DNA of 64,000 nucleotides. It comes from Herbiconiux aconitum (GTDB taxonomy: Bacteria; Actinomycetota; Actinomycetes; Actinomycetales; Microbacteriaceae). The notes under the pieces are model-generated. The model saw only the letters and a program-made list of their open reading frames with translations, made no database searches and was not told where the DNA came from. How positions within the stretch are numbered: position 1 is the first letter of the stretch; every line of letters starts with the position of its first letter. This document shows, piece after piece, positions 17,476-24,646 of this stretch. The stretch lies in contig NZ_JANLCM010000002.1 of NCBI RefSeq assembly GCF_024979235.1, positions 1,550,001-1,614,000 on the forward strand, given 5' to 3'. The position numbers and the translations under genes are program-made.

Positions 17476-17873
17476 AGCATCTTCTCGTAACTCGCCCAGG
17501 CGATGTGCGATTCGTGGAGGGTGACCGTGATCGCCGACAGCCGGCGACCCGACGACCCGAGCCGGCCATCGGCCGCGCGCTCGGCGAGGCGGTCGGCGAT
17601 CACCTGGCACAGCCGTTCCGTCGTGGTGTTCAGCCCGGCGAATTCCGGTTCGTCGTCGAGATTCCGGTACGTCAGCGAACCCGTGATCTCCTTGAGCACC
17701 TCGGCCGCGTGCCCGATGTCGATCACCACCCCGTCGGCATCCAGCTCGGTCGTGCGGAAGGATGCGTCGACGACGAAGGTCGCACCGTGCAGGCGCTGCG
17801 CCGGGCCGAACGCCTCGCCGGAGAAACTGTGGGCGATCATGATGTGGTCTCGCACGGTGACGGTGAAGGTCAT
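17472..17873 (-). CDS. 6-pyruvoyl-tetrahydropterin synthase-fold protein lacking canonical active-site residues
   Basis: A 133-residue T-fold protein of the PTPS/QueD family. The zinc-binding region reads AHSF (H15) and then RLHGATF. H29 matches the first His of the family HGH motif, but the second is A31. The catalytic Cys that normally lies four residues before that His is A25. The later Asp-His pair is replaced by NLDDEPEF, while the substrate-binding Glu is kept in NTTTE. It is therefore unlikely to catalyse the normal 6-carboxy- or 6-pyruvoyl-tetrahydropterin reaction. ATGA overlap with the dehydrogenase upstream and GTGA overlap with the glycosyltransferase downstream show it is an integral part of the operon. 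Confidence 0.85.
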   Translation of the reverse strand: MTFTVTVRDHIMIAHSFSGEAFGPAQRLHGATFVVDASFRTTELDADGVVIDIGHAAEVLKEITGSLTYRNLDDEPEFAGLNTTTERLCQVIADRLAERAADGRLGSSGRRLSAITVTLHESHIAWASYEKML

Positions 17874-18850
17874 ACCGCGTCCTCCCAATCGATGGTGTGG
17901 CAGAGCTCGGCGCTCGGCCCGGCCGCGAGCGCCGCCATCACCTCCGGAAGGTCGCGCCACGAGGAATGGCCGGTGAGGAGCACATCGAAGGTCTCGTCGT
18001 GCAGCAGGTCGAGCGCGAACTGCAGCCGGTCGCGCGTCGTGCGCGTGCCCCGTCGGCGCAGGGCCACGGCGCTCACCTGACTCGATCGGATGGCCAGTCG
18101 CCGCGAGTGGAAGTCGGCTCCGAGCATGACGCTCACGGGCTGGTCGCCGTACCAGCTGGCCTCGATCACCTCGCCGTCGGTCACGGCCGACTCGAGGGCG
18201 ACCTGCAGCCCGGCCGCCGAGCCGCTCGTATGGATCACCAGATCGCGATCACCGGGCGCTTCACCCGGTTCGGCGAATCGGACACCGAGTCGGTCGGCGA
18301 TTTCGCCACGCGAGGCGTCGACGTCGACGAGCAGCACGTCGAGCCCAGGGATGCCGCGGATCACCCGGGCAATGGCGCAGCCGATCATGCCGGCGCCCAC
18401 GATCGTGACCCGGTCGCCGACGAGGGGGGCGGCGTCCCAGAGCACATTCACAGCGGTTTCGACCGCGCCGGCGAGCACGCCGCGACGGGCGGGCACGCCA
18501 GGCGGCACGGCGACCACCGCATCGGCCGGCACCACGAAGGTCGATTGATGGGGGAACAGGGTGAACACGGTGCGCCCGAGCAGCGCGGTCGGTCCCTGCT
18601 CGACGACGCCGACGTTCAAGTAGCCGTATTTGACCGGACCGGGAAAATCGCCCTCCTGGAACGGAGCGCGCATCCGGTGCTGCTCGCTCAGCGGCACGCG
18701 GCCGCGGAACACGGATGACTCGGTGCCGCGGCTGATCCCGGTGAAGCGGGTGCGCACGAGCACGTCGCCATCGCCGACACCATCGACCGGCTGCCGGCGC
18801 AGCACACCGACACCCGGCTCGTCGATCCAGAACGCGATGGCCTCAGGCAA
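17870..18850 (-). CDS. MDR-family (zinc-binding alcohol dehydrogenase-like) oxidoreductase without zinc cysteines
   Basis: A 326-residue medium-chain dehydrogenase. The start is the TTG at 18850, six bases after AGGAGGA. A TTG at 18856 touches the Shine-Dalgarno sequence and is less likely. The N-terminal GroES-like domain has [13 protein letters not shown] where zinc ADHs carry a Cys-containing motif, and the four-Cys structural zinc lobe is absent. The NAD(P) site is [16 protein letters not shown] near 160-175. It is first in an operon of five overlapping genes. Its partners suggest oxidation of an alcohol on a sugar- or pterin-like intermediate; this is inference. Confidence 0.8.
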   Translation of the reverse strand: MPEAIAFWIDEPGVGVLRRQPVDGVGDGDVLVRTRFTGISRGTESSVFRGRVPLSEQHRMRAPFQEGDFPGPVKYGYLNVGVVEQGPTALLGRTVFTLFPHQSTFVVPADAVVAVPPGVPARRGVLAGAVETAVNVLWDAAPLVGDRVTIVGAGMIGCAIARVIRGIPGLDVLLVDVDASRGEIADRLGVRFAEPGEAPGDRDLVIHTSGSAAGLQVALESAVTDGEVIEASWYGDQPVSVMLGADFHSRRLAIRSSQVSAVALRRRGTRTTRDRLQFALDLLHDETFDVLLTGHSSWRDLPEVMAALAAGPSAELCHTIDWEDAV

Positions 18851-18897
18851 CTGCAATCCTCCTCGATTGAACGAATCGGCGTGCGTGCTTCGTGTCA

Positions 18898-19776
18898 ATG
18901 AGTATGCTCCGTAACAGCGCTCCGCGACAGAGACACCTGCTGTCGACGACGAGCACCGTGCTGATCGCCCCGATCGGACTGCTCGTCCTCGGTGCGGCAA
19001 GTGTGGGGGCGATCTGGGCGGGGTCGAACCTGCCCGCGATCGGCTGGGTGGTCGCCTTGGCGTACCAGGTGATCTCAACGGCGCTCCTGCTCACGGCGTT
19101 GCGGCGCCAGCGCACCGCACGATTCGGCTGGGCGAATGCCATCACCGCGACGCGGTCGGCGATGGTCGGAATCGTCACCGGACTGGTCGCCTCGTCGTTC
19201 GTCGGGCCGATCCCGACGGCACTGCTCGTCGGCCTGACCATCCCGGCCCTCGCGCTGGACGCCGTGGACGGGTGGGTGGCCCGTCGCACCGACACGAAGA
19301 CGCAACTCGGCGCCCGCTTCGACGGGGAGGTCGACGCGTTCCTCATTCTCGCGCTCAGCTCGTTCGTCGCCGAGACTCTGGGATGGTGGGTGCTTGCGAT
19401 CGGTCTGATGAGGTATGTCTTCCTGGTCGCCGGGTGGGTGCTTCCCTGGCTCAGCAGCCGGCTCCCCTACCGGTACTGGCGCAAGGTGGTGACCGCTGTC
19501 CAGGGAATCGCCCTGACGCTCGCGGCATCCGGTCTGGTCCCCACCGTCGTCGCGGCAGTGGCCGTCGGAATCGCCTTGGCCTTGCTCGTCGAGTCGTTCG
19601 GGCGCGACGTGCTGTGGCTGGCGGCTCGCCGATCAGGCGGTCCGCCGCCTGCGGAAGACCGCCCACGTGGTGACGGCGAGCACGACCACGGCGATGGCGT
19701 CGACCACGACCGTCTGGGGTACGAGGGGGAAGCTCCACACCTCGGTGATGCCGAAAAGTCCCACGGTGAGCGCTGA
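18898..19776 (+). CDS. CDP-alcohol phosphatidyltransferase family membrane protein
   Basis: About 292 residues with five or six membrane segments. It has the complete CDP-alcohol phosphotransferase signature around residues 121-146: DAVDGWVAR, G eight residues further on, then ARFD and EVD. This family transfers a phospho-alcohol from a CDP-activated donor to an alcohol, or the reverse lipid reaction. GTG 18892 and ATG 18904 are alternative starts. It is divergent from the MDR operon across only 47 bp. The last 48 codons are hydrophilic, low in complexity and overlap the convergent gene at 19633 by 144 bp, so the true C-terminus may have been extended by loss of an earlier stop. Confidence 0.85.
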   Translation: MSMLRNSAPRQRHLLSTTSTVLIAPIGLLVLGAASVGAIWAGSNLPAIGWVVALAYQVISTALLLTALRRQRTARFGWANAITATRSAMVGIVTGLVASSFVGPIPTALLVGLTIPALALDAVDGWVARRTDTKTQLGARFDGEVDAFLILALSSFVAETLGWWVLAIGLMRYVFLVAGWVLPWLSSRLPYRYWRKVVTAVQGIALTLAASGLVPTVVAAVAVGIALALLVESFGRDVLWLAARRSGGPPPAEDRPRGDGEHDHGDGVDHDRLGYEGEAPHLGDAEKSHGER

Positions 19777-20028
19777 CAGGAGCGAGAGCAGACTCGCGAG
19801 CGCGAAGAGCAGCGCGAGGATGACGGCGAGCTGCAGGAGCCTGCCGCGCAGCGCCAGCACGGCGATTGCCAGCACGATGCCTCCGATGCCGTTGAGGGTG
19901 AACAGCACGCCGAGCACGCTCCCGGCACCATACGGAACCAGATACAGATGAATTCCTCCGATCGCGAGAAGAAGGATGGCGCTGAGGATGCGCATGACCC
20001 ACTCGACGCCCGAAACTCTTCCAGTCAT
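19633..20028 (-). CDS. Small integral membrane protein
   Basis: 131 residues with four predicted membrane helices (residues 12-30, 37-58, 62-90 and 100-122) and a basic C-terminus ending RRRRTA. It starts MTGRVSGVEWVMRILSAI. The four-helix pattern resembles small DoxX-like or YkgB-like proteins of unknown function, but I cannot place it in a family. It lies between two plus-strand genes and overlaps the 3' end of the phosphatidyltransferase by 144 bp, an unusual arrangement. The hydrophobic periodicity makes it a convincing gene. Confidence 0.65.
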   Translation of the reverse strand: MTGRVSGVEWVMRILSAILLLAIGGIHLYLVPYGAGSVLGVLFTLNGIGGIVLAIAVLALRGRLLQLAVILALLFALASLLSLLSALTVGLFGITEVWSFPLVPQTVVVDAIAVVVLAVTTWAVFRRRRTA

Positions 20029-21699
20029 TCGCCTGCCTGCTTCCCTATCGAGCCTCCACCCGCGGAGACCGTCTGTCGGAGACACGAGGGAAGAGCGAAA
20101 ACGGTTCAATCGGTCTCGCTGGTCGTGGCCATACTGATCCTGACGGCGGCGCCGCTTCTGCCCGGGGTCATCGCCGACGGCACTCCGGCGGGCTTCGCCC
20201 GGCTGCCGTGGGAGTCGATCGTCGTGGTCCTGCTGCTGGCACTGATGCCCTGGCGCCCCGCGCGTGTCGCCGTCGCGGCGACTTTCGGCCTTCTGATCGT
20301 TCTGGCATCGGTGCTCGCCGGGATCGACGCCGGCTTCGAGTCCACACTCGACATCCACTTCGACCCGCTCGAGTGGCAGCGGCTCCGCGAGGCGTTCGGC
20401 GTCGTCGAGGATTCCATCGGGTCGGTCGCCGCAACGACCGTCATCGTGGTGCTTGCGATCGCCATCGTGATACTGGCGGTCGCGCTCACCTGGGCCGCAC
20501 TTCGGGTGAGCGTCGCCATCCGAGCCGGTCGCACGCGCAGCACGACGGTGGCCTCGACCGTGGCCATCGTCTGGATCGTGACCGCGCTGCTGGGCGCACG
20601 GCTGGTGCCGGGGCAACCGACCGCCGCCTCCGCCTCGGTCGGGGCGATCACGGCGGCGACGTCCCGCGCCGCCGAAGGGCTCAGCGCCCTCGCAGATCTG
20701 CCGCGCGAGATCGCGACCGACCCCTACCGCGACACCCCGAGCTCGGAGCTGCTGACCGCGTTGCGGGGCAAAGACGTCATCTTCGCCTTCATCGAGAGTT
20801 ACGGCCAGGTGGCACTGCAGAATTCAAGTCTCTCGGGAGGGATCCATCAGGTGCTGCGCGACGGAGAAGCCCAGCTCACCGCAGACGGCTACTCGTCCCA
20901 GAGCGCGTTCCTCACCTCGCCGACCTTCGGGGGCATCAGCTGGTTCGCACATTCGACCCTTCAGACGGGGCTGTGGATCGACAAGCAATCGATCTACGAC
21001 GCGGTGATGCAGAGCGACCGGTTCGCGCTGAGCGAGGCGTTCAGCAGTGCCGGATGGCGAACCGTCAGCGACTCGCCCTCGAACACGCAGCCCTGGCCGT
21101 ACGGCACGTCCTTCTACGGATACGACGCCCTCTACGACGCGGACAACGTCGGCTATCACGGTCCGACCTTCGGGTATGCGCAGATCCCCGACCAGTACAC
21201 GTGGAAGTTCTTCGCCGACCACGAGCTCGCCGCACCCCATCAGCCGGTCATGGCCGAGATCGACCTCGTCTCCTCCCACACCCCGTGGGCGCCGCTACCG
21301 CAACTCGTGCCGTGGTCTGAGGCCGGCGACAGCGCCGTGTACATCCCTCAGGCGGCCGAGGGAAAGCCGGCGAGCGTCGTCTGGCAAGACCCGGAGCAGG
21401 TGCGGCAGGCGTACGCCGAGTCCATCCAGTACTCGCTCGGGGCGATGTTCTCGTTTCTGCACAACTCGAACGACCCCGACCTCGTGCTCGTGGTGCTCGG
21501 CGACCATCAGCCGGCCCCGATCGTGAGCGGACAAGACGCCAGCCGGGACGTGCCGATCAGCATCATCTCGAAAGATCCGACCGTCTTCCAGTCGATCGAG
21601 GGATGGCAGTGGCACGACGGCATGCTTCCGGCATCCGACGCACCGATCTGGCCGATGGACGCGTTCCGCGACCGATTCCTCGCGGCCTTCAGCGCATGA
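19948..21699 (+). CDS. Membrane sulfatase / alkaline-phosphatase-superfamily protein (LTA-synthase-like layout)
   Basis: Up to 583 residues. Several membrane segments in the first 215 residues are followed by an extracellular alkaline-phosphatase-fold domain. Metal-site motifs are visible: FAFIESYG near 280-286 and VVLGDHQPAP in the last quarter. A Ser/Thr-rich segment (PTFGGISWFAHSTLQTG) could hold the nucleophile. Enzymes of this layout transfer or remove phospho- or sulfo-groups on lipid-linked or wall polymers outside the membrane. The start is uncertain: the ATG at 19948 overlaps the divergent gene by 81 bp, and the only later in-frame option, GTG 20125, would cut into the first helix. 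It probably works with the CDP-alcohol phosphatidyltransferase. Confidence 0.8.
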   Translation: MNSSDREKKDGAEDAHDPLDARNSSSHSPACFPIEPPPAETVCRRHEGRAKTVQSVSLVVAILILTAAPLLPGVIADGTPAGFARLPWESIVVVLLLALMPWRPARVAVAATFGLLIVLASVLAGIDAGFESTLDIHFDPLEWQRLREAFGVVEDSIGSVAATTVIVVLAIAIVILAVALTWAALRVSVAIRAGRTRSTTVASTVAIVWIVTALLGARLVPGQPTAASASVGAITAATSRAAEGLSALADLPREIATDPYRDTPSSELLTALRGKDVIFAFIESYGQVALQNSSLSGGIHQVLRDGEAQLTADGYSSQSAFLTSPTFGGISWFAHSTLQTGLWIDKQSIYDAVMQSDRFALSEAFSSAGWRTVSDSPSNTQPWPYGTSFYGYDALYDADNVGYHGPTFGYAQIPDQYTWKFFADHELAAPHQPVMAEIDLVSSHTPWAPLPQLVPWSEAGDSAVYIPQAAEGKPASVVWQDPEQVRQAYAESIQYSLGAMFSFLHNSNDPDLVLVVLGDHQPAPIVSGQDASRDVPISIISKDPTVFQSIEGWQWHDGMLPASDAPIWPMDAFRDRFLAAFSA

Positions 21700-22201
21700 C
21701 CCCTGCCTCCTGCAACGCCAGCCGCAGCGCGCGCAGGCCATAGTGCAGCCGCGACTTCACGGTGCCTTCGGGAATATGCAGTTCCGCCGCGATCTCGACG
21801 ATCGACCGGCCACCGTAGTAGGCGTGCACGACGACCGACCGGTGCTCGAGCGAGAGCGAGGCCAGCGCCTCGGCCACGAGCCAGCGGTCGAGGATGGCGT
21901 CCGTGACATCGGACGTGACCGCGGCCGGCTCCGGAAGCTCGTCGATCGCGAACTCGTGCCGGGTGTGGGCGGAGCGCCGCTCATCGATCACGAGGTTGCG
22001 CGCCACCGTGAACAGCCACCCCCGGGCCGACAACTCGCTCTGGTCGAGCACCGCCGGTTTTCGCCAGGCGCGGAGCAAGGTCTCCTGCACGATGTCGTCT
22101 GCGAGGGAGGCGTCGTGCGTCAGGCTCATGACGTACCGCCAGAGCGGCCGGGCGTGCTCGTCGTGCACAACGCGGAGCAAGGCGTCGTCTGTCACACTCA
22201 T
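21689..22201 (-). CDS. ECF-type RNA polymerase sigma factor (SigL-like)
   Basis: 170 residues with sigma-70 region 2 (about 10-75, DDIVQETLLRAWRKP) and region 4 (about 115-165, YYGGRSIVEIAAELHIPEGTVKSRL). The ATG follows AGGAGGT. Region 4 resembles mycobacterial SigL. Most ECF factors sit beside an anti-sigma gene; none is seen here, and the upstream neighbour on the same strand is a methyltransferase. It overlaps the 3' end of the sulfatase gene by 11 bp. Target genes unknown; the membrane and envelope genes nearby are candidates. Confidence 0.9.
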   Translation of the reverse strand: MSVTDDALLRVVHDEHARPLWRYVMSLTHDASLADDIVQETLLRAWRKPAVLDQSELSARGWLFTVARNLVIDERRSAHTRHEFAIDELPEPAAVTSDVTDAILDRWLVAEALASLSLEHRSVVVHAYYGGRSIVEIAAELHIPEGTVKSRLHYGLRALRLALQEAGVMR

Positions 22202-22290
22202 CGAGACCTCCTGATGAGACACGAAGTCCCGCCATAGTAGCGACCGCACGCGAGCGCGTACAGAACGCACAGAAGACCGTGCGGGAAGAG

Positions 22291-22962
22291 TCAGGATCGT
22301 GCGGATCCGGCGGCGAGGAACGCGGTACCGAAACACAGTTCGGTCCAGGAGGGATCGACCAGTCGTTCCCGCGTCGCGGCCCGGATGGTCTCCCACGGAC
22401 GGCGGGCGATCCATTCATCGAGAGAGGCGGAACCCCGCACCGTCGCGCCTCCGAGCCTCGAGAGCCACCGAGGGGTCAGGTCGGGGATCTTGAGATCGAG
22501 CACGGCCCAGCGACCGCCGCCGGAGAGGGCCGCGGCGCCGTGCGCGATGACCTGCCCGCACTCGGGAACCTGCGTCAGGGCGTAGGTGGACAGGATCGCG
22601 TCGACCTCCGCCGGAAAGGCGAACTCGGCCGCGTCGGCCTGCACGAGGGTCACGTTGCTCCAGCCGTTCGCCGCGACCCGCTCTCCGGCGCGGGCGAGCA
22701 TCGCATCGGTCAGATCGACTCCCACGATCCGGCCGGTCGGACCGATCGCCGCCTCGACCAGCTGAAAGTTCAGGCCCGTGCCACAAGCCATGTCGACCAC
22801 TGTGTCTCCCGCGCGGAGGCCGAGAGACTGCACGGCACGGGTACGCTGCGCCCGCTGCGGGTAGCCGGGTGCCGGGTAGAGCCGGGAGGTGAGATCGTAG
22901 CGCTTGGCCTTCTTGCGGTAGACCTCGATCAGGCGCTCCCGGGTTCGGTCCGCCTGACTCAC
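22291..22962 (-). CDS. Class I SAM-dependent methyltransferase (UbiE/COQ5-like)
   Basis: 223 residues. Motif I is VVDMACGTGLNFQLVEAAIG near residues 55-74, followed by the acidic strand VGVDLTDAML. The N-terminal KKAKRYDLTSRLYPAPGYPQ pattern is like UbiE-type enzymes acting on quinones or lipids. The GTG start overlaps the SRPBCC stop (GTGA), so the two are coupled. Small hydrophobic acceptors are plausible but not shown. Confidence 0.85.
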   Translation of the reverse strand: MSQADRTRERLIEVYRKKAKRYDLTSRLYPAPGYPQRAQRTRAVQSLGLRAGDTVVDMACGTGLNFQLVEAAIGPTGRIVGVDLTDAMLARAGERVAANGWSNVTLVQADAAEFAFPAEVDAILSTYALTQVPECGQVIAHGAAALSGGGRWAVLDLKIPDLTPRWLSRLGGATVRGSASLDEWIARRPWETIRAATRERLVDPSWTELCFGTAFLAAGSARS

Positions 22963-23426
22963 TTCGACCCCGCGCCTGCCTGCACGTCGGACTCGACCGC
23001 GGCCTTGATCCCCGCCATCTCGATGTCGCTCACGCGCTGTATCCGGTCTCGCAGCATGCGGCGGGGAAGGGCGCGCATGATGGTGACGGGGTCGACCTCG
23101 ACCCACATCATCGTGTCGGTGCGCCCTTCGCCGGCCGGGCCGAATTCCATCCCCCAGCGCGCTTCGGATGTTCCCATCGTGCCGACGAACGCCATGGAGT
23201 TCGGCGCGTCGACCTCGGTCACCTGCTCGCTCCGGCTGTGATTCCACCCCATGTCCTTGGCCCGCTGCTCCACCGTTGCGCCGGGCCGCAGCGCACCGCC
23301 GCCGCGGATGCGGCATTCGAGCACGGTCGGAGCCCACTCCGGCCAGCGTGCGACGTCGCACAGGTAGTCCCAGACGTCGCTGACCTCTCCGGCGACGATG
23401 ATGCGGCTCTCGGTTCTGATTGTCAT
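22959..23426 (-). CDS. SRPBCC (START-like) family protein
   Basis: 155 residues with the START/polyketide-cyclase layout: ESRIIVAGEVSDVWDYLCDVARWPEWAP at the N-terminus, a central beta sheet and a long C-terminal helix. Such proteins bind hydrophobic ligands in a deep pocket, and some are cyclases. It is coupled to the downstream methyltransferase. The ATG at 23426 is preceded by GAAAG. The pair may bind and methylate a lipid-like compound; this is inference. Confidence 0.8.
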   Translation of the reverse strand: MTIRTESRIIVAGEVSDVWDYLCDVARWPEWAPTVLECRIRGGGALRPGATVEQRAKDMGWNHSRSEQVTEVDAPNSMAFVGTMGTSEARWGMEFGPAGEGRTDTMMWVEVDPVTIMRALPRRMLRDRIQRVSDIEMAGIKAAVESDVQAGAGSK

Positions 23427-23536
23427 TGGCTCGGCTTTCGGTCGATGGGTTCCGGATGCTTCCTGTCGCGCACACACCCCTTCAGTGAGTTACACGAATC
23501 GCGAGCGCGCCCGGTTCAAACCTCCCCGTGTTCGGG

Positions 23537-23572
23537 CGCGCATCCCCTGCGGCGCACGACAGGGGATGCGCG
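23537..23572. promoter_or_regulatory. 13-bp perfect inverted repeat upstream of a methyltransferase gene
   Basis: CGCGCATCCCCTG (23537-23549) and CAGGGGATGCGCG (23560-23572) are perfect arms around a 10-base loop, 35 bp before the ATG at 23607. GATACT follows directly at 23572-23577 as a possible -10 box, so the repeat would cover the -35 region as an operator. No T-run follows, which argues against a terminator. Confidence 0.5.
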
Positions 23573-23606
23573 ATACTGGTGTCCTGTCGCTGCCGCGAGG
23601 GGGTGC

Positions 23607-24377
23607 ATGAAGATGAGCCGACGCGCCGACATCGACGCCGCGCTGCACGATGCGCGCGTGGCCGCCTACCTGCCCGGCCAGTTCGTCGGGCAGGAGAGCT
23701 TCATGACGGCCGACGCCGTGCTCGCGCTCGCCCGCAACGCCGGCATCGACGCCGACACCCGAGTGTTGGACGTGTGCTGCGGCATCGGCGGCCCCGGCAG
23801 ACTCGTCGTGCGCACCTTCGGCTGTACGTACAGCGGTGTCGACGCGGATGCGGAGGCCGTCGCCCTGGCGCGGGAACTCGCCACCGGGCTGCCGTGCACG
23901 TATTCCGTGGGCTCCGTGCCGCCGCTCCCTGCCGGCACCTTCGACGTCGTGCTGCTGCTGGAGACCGTGCTGGCATTTCACGACAAGCGTGCACTCGCTG
24001 CGGCGGTCGCTGCGGCGCTCGACCCCGGCGGCCGGTTCGCCTGCACCCTGGAAGCGGGGATGCCCTTGACACCCGCGGAAAGCGCGGTGATGCCGGCGGC
24101 CGAGACGGTGTGGCCCGTGCCGCTGGCGGAGTTCACGAAGACGCTGGCCGACGTCGGACTCAGCACGGTGTCGATCCAGGACGACACCGCAACGCAACTC
24201 CAAGTGGTCACCGCCTTGCTGGCGCAGTTCACGGCGCACCGCGACCGCATCGCAGCGGCGCTCGGCACCTCGTTCACCGACGGTCTTCTCGAGTCGCACC
24301 GACTGTGGCGGGACTGGATGTCGTCCGGCCGCATCCGCAAGTTCGCACTGGTCGCTCGGCGCATGACGAAGCCCTGA
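23607..24377 (+). CDS. Class I SAM-dependent methyltransferase
   Basis: 256 residues starting MKMSRRADIDAALHDARV. Motif I lies in VLDVCCGIGGPGRLVVRTFG near residues 51-70, followed by YSGVDADAEAV. The first segment, which contains a LPGQFVGQESF element, resembles sarcosine/glycine or lipid methyltransferase-like families, but I cannot assign it. The ATG follows GAGGGGG; the ATG at 23613 is an alternative. Its TGA lies inside the stem of a terminator hairpin. It is the third methyltransferase within 9 kb. Confidence 0.82.
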   Translation: MKMSRRADIDAALHDARVAAYLPGQFVGQESFMTADAVLALARNAGIDADTRVLDVCCGIGGPGRLVVRTFGCTYSGVDADAEAVALARELATGLPCTYSVGSVPPLPAGTFDVVLLLETVLAFHDKRALAAAVAAALDPGGRFACTLEAGMPLTPAESAVMPAAETVWPVPLAEFTKTLADVGLSTVSIQDDTATQLQVVTALLAQFTAHRDRIAAALGTSFTDGLLESHRLWRDWMSSGRIRKFALVARRMTKP

Positions 24378-24404
24378 TGGAAATCAATTCTCATCAGGGC
24401 TTTT
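24371..24404. terminator. Intrinsic terminator overlapping a stop codon, between methyltransferase and tRNA-Pro
   Basis: GCCCTGATG (24371-24379) pairs with CATCAGGGC (24392-24400) and is followed by TTTT on the plus strand. The methyltransferase TGA (24375-24377) is part of the stem. In the opposite direction the hairpin is followed by TTCGTC, so it may also end the tRNA transcript, less strongly. Confidence 0.75.
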
Positions 24405-24407
24405 CCG

Positions 24408-24481
<74 letters not shown>

Positions 24482-24585
24482 TGGCATGTTGCCGAGACCC
24501 CCGAAGGTGCTCCGGACAACTTGTCCATGATAGCGCTTCCTCGACCACTCCGCTGACGCCGCAGACTCCGCACGGCTTCCCGCAT

Positions 24586-24610
24586 AGTTTGGGACTCACA
24601 CTCCCAAACT
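24586..24610. promoter_or_regulatory. Inverted repeat, candidate operator of the adjacent TetR gene
   Basis: AGTTTGGGA and TCCCAAACT are perfect 9-bp arms around a 7-base spacer. They lie 36 bp before the TetR start, upstream of a CATAAT -10 box (24636-24641). Placement next to a TetR gene suggests autoregulation. Confidence 0.6.
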
Positions 24611-24646
24611 CATCATCTTCCGGTGTTCGTCGGTACATAATTGACC

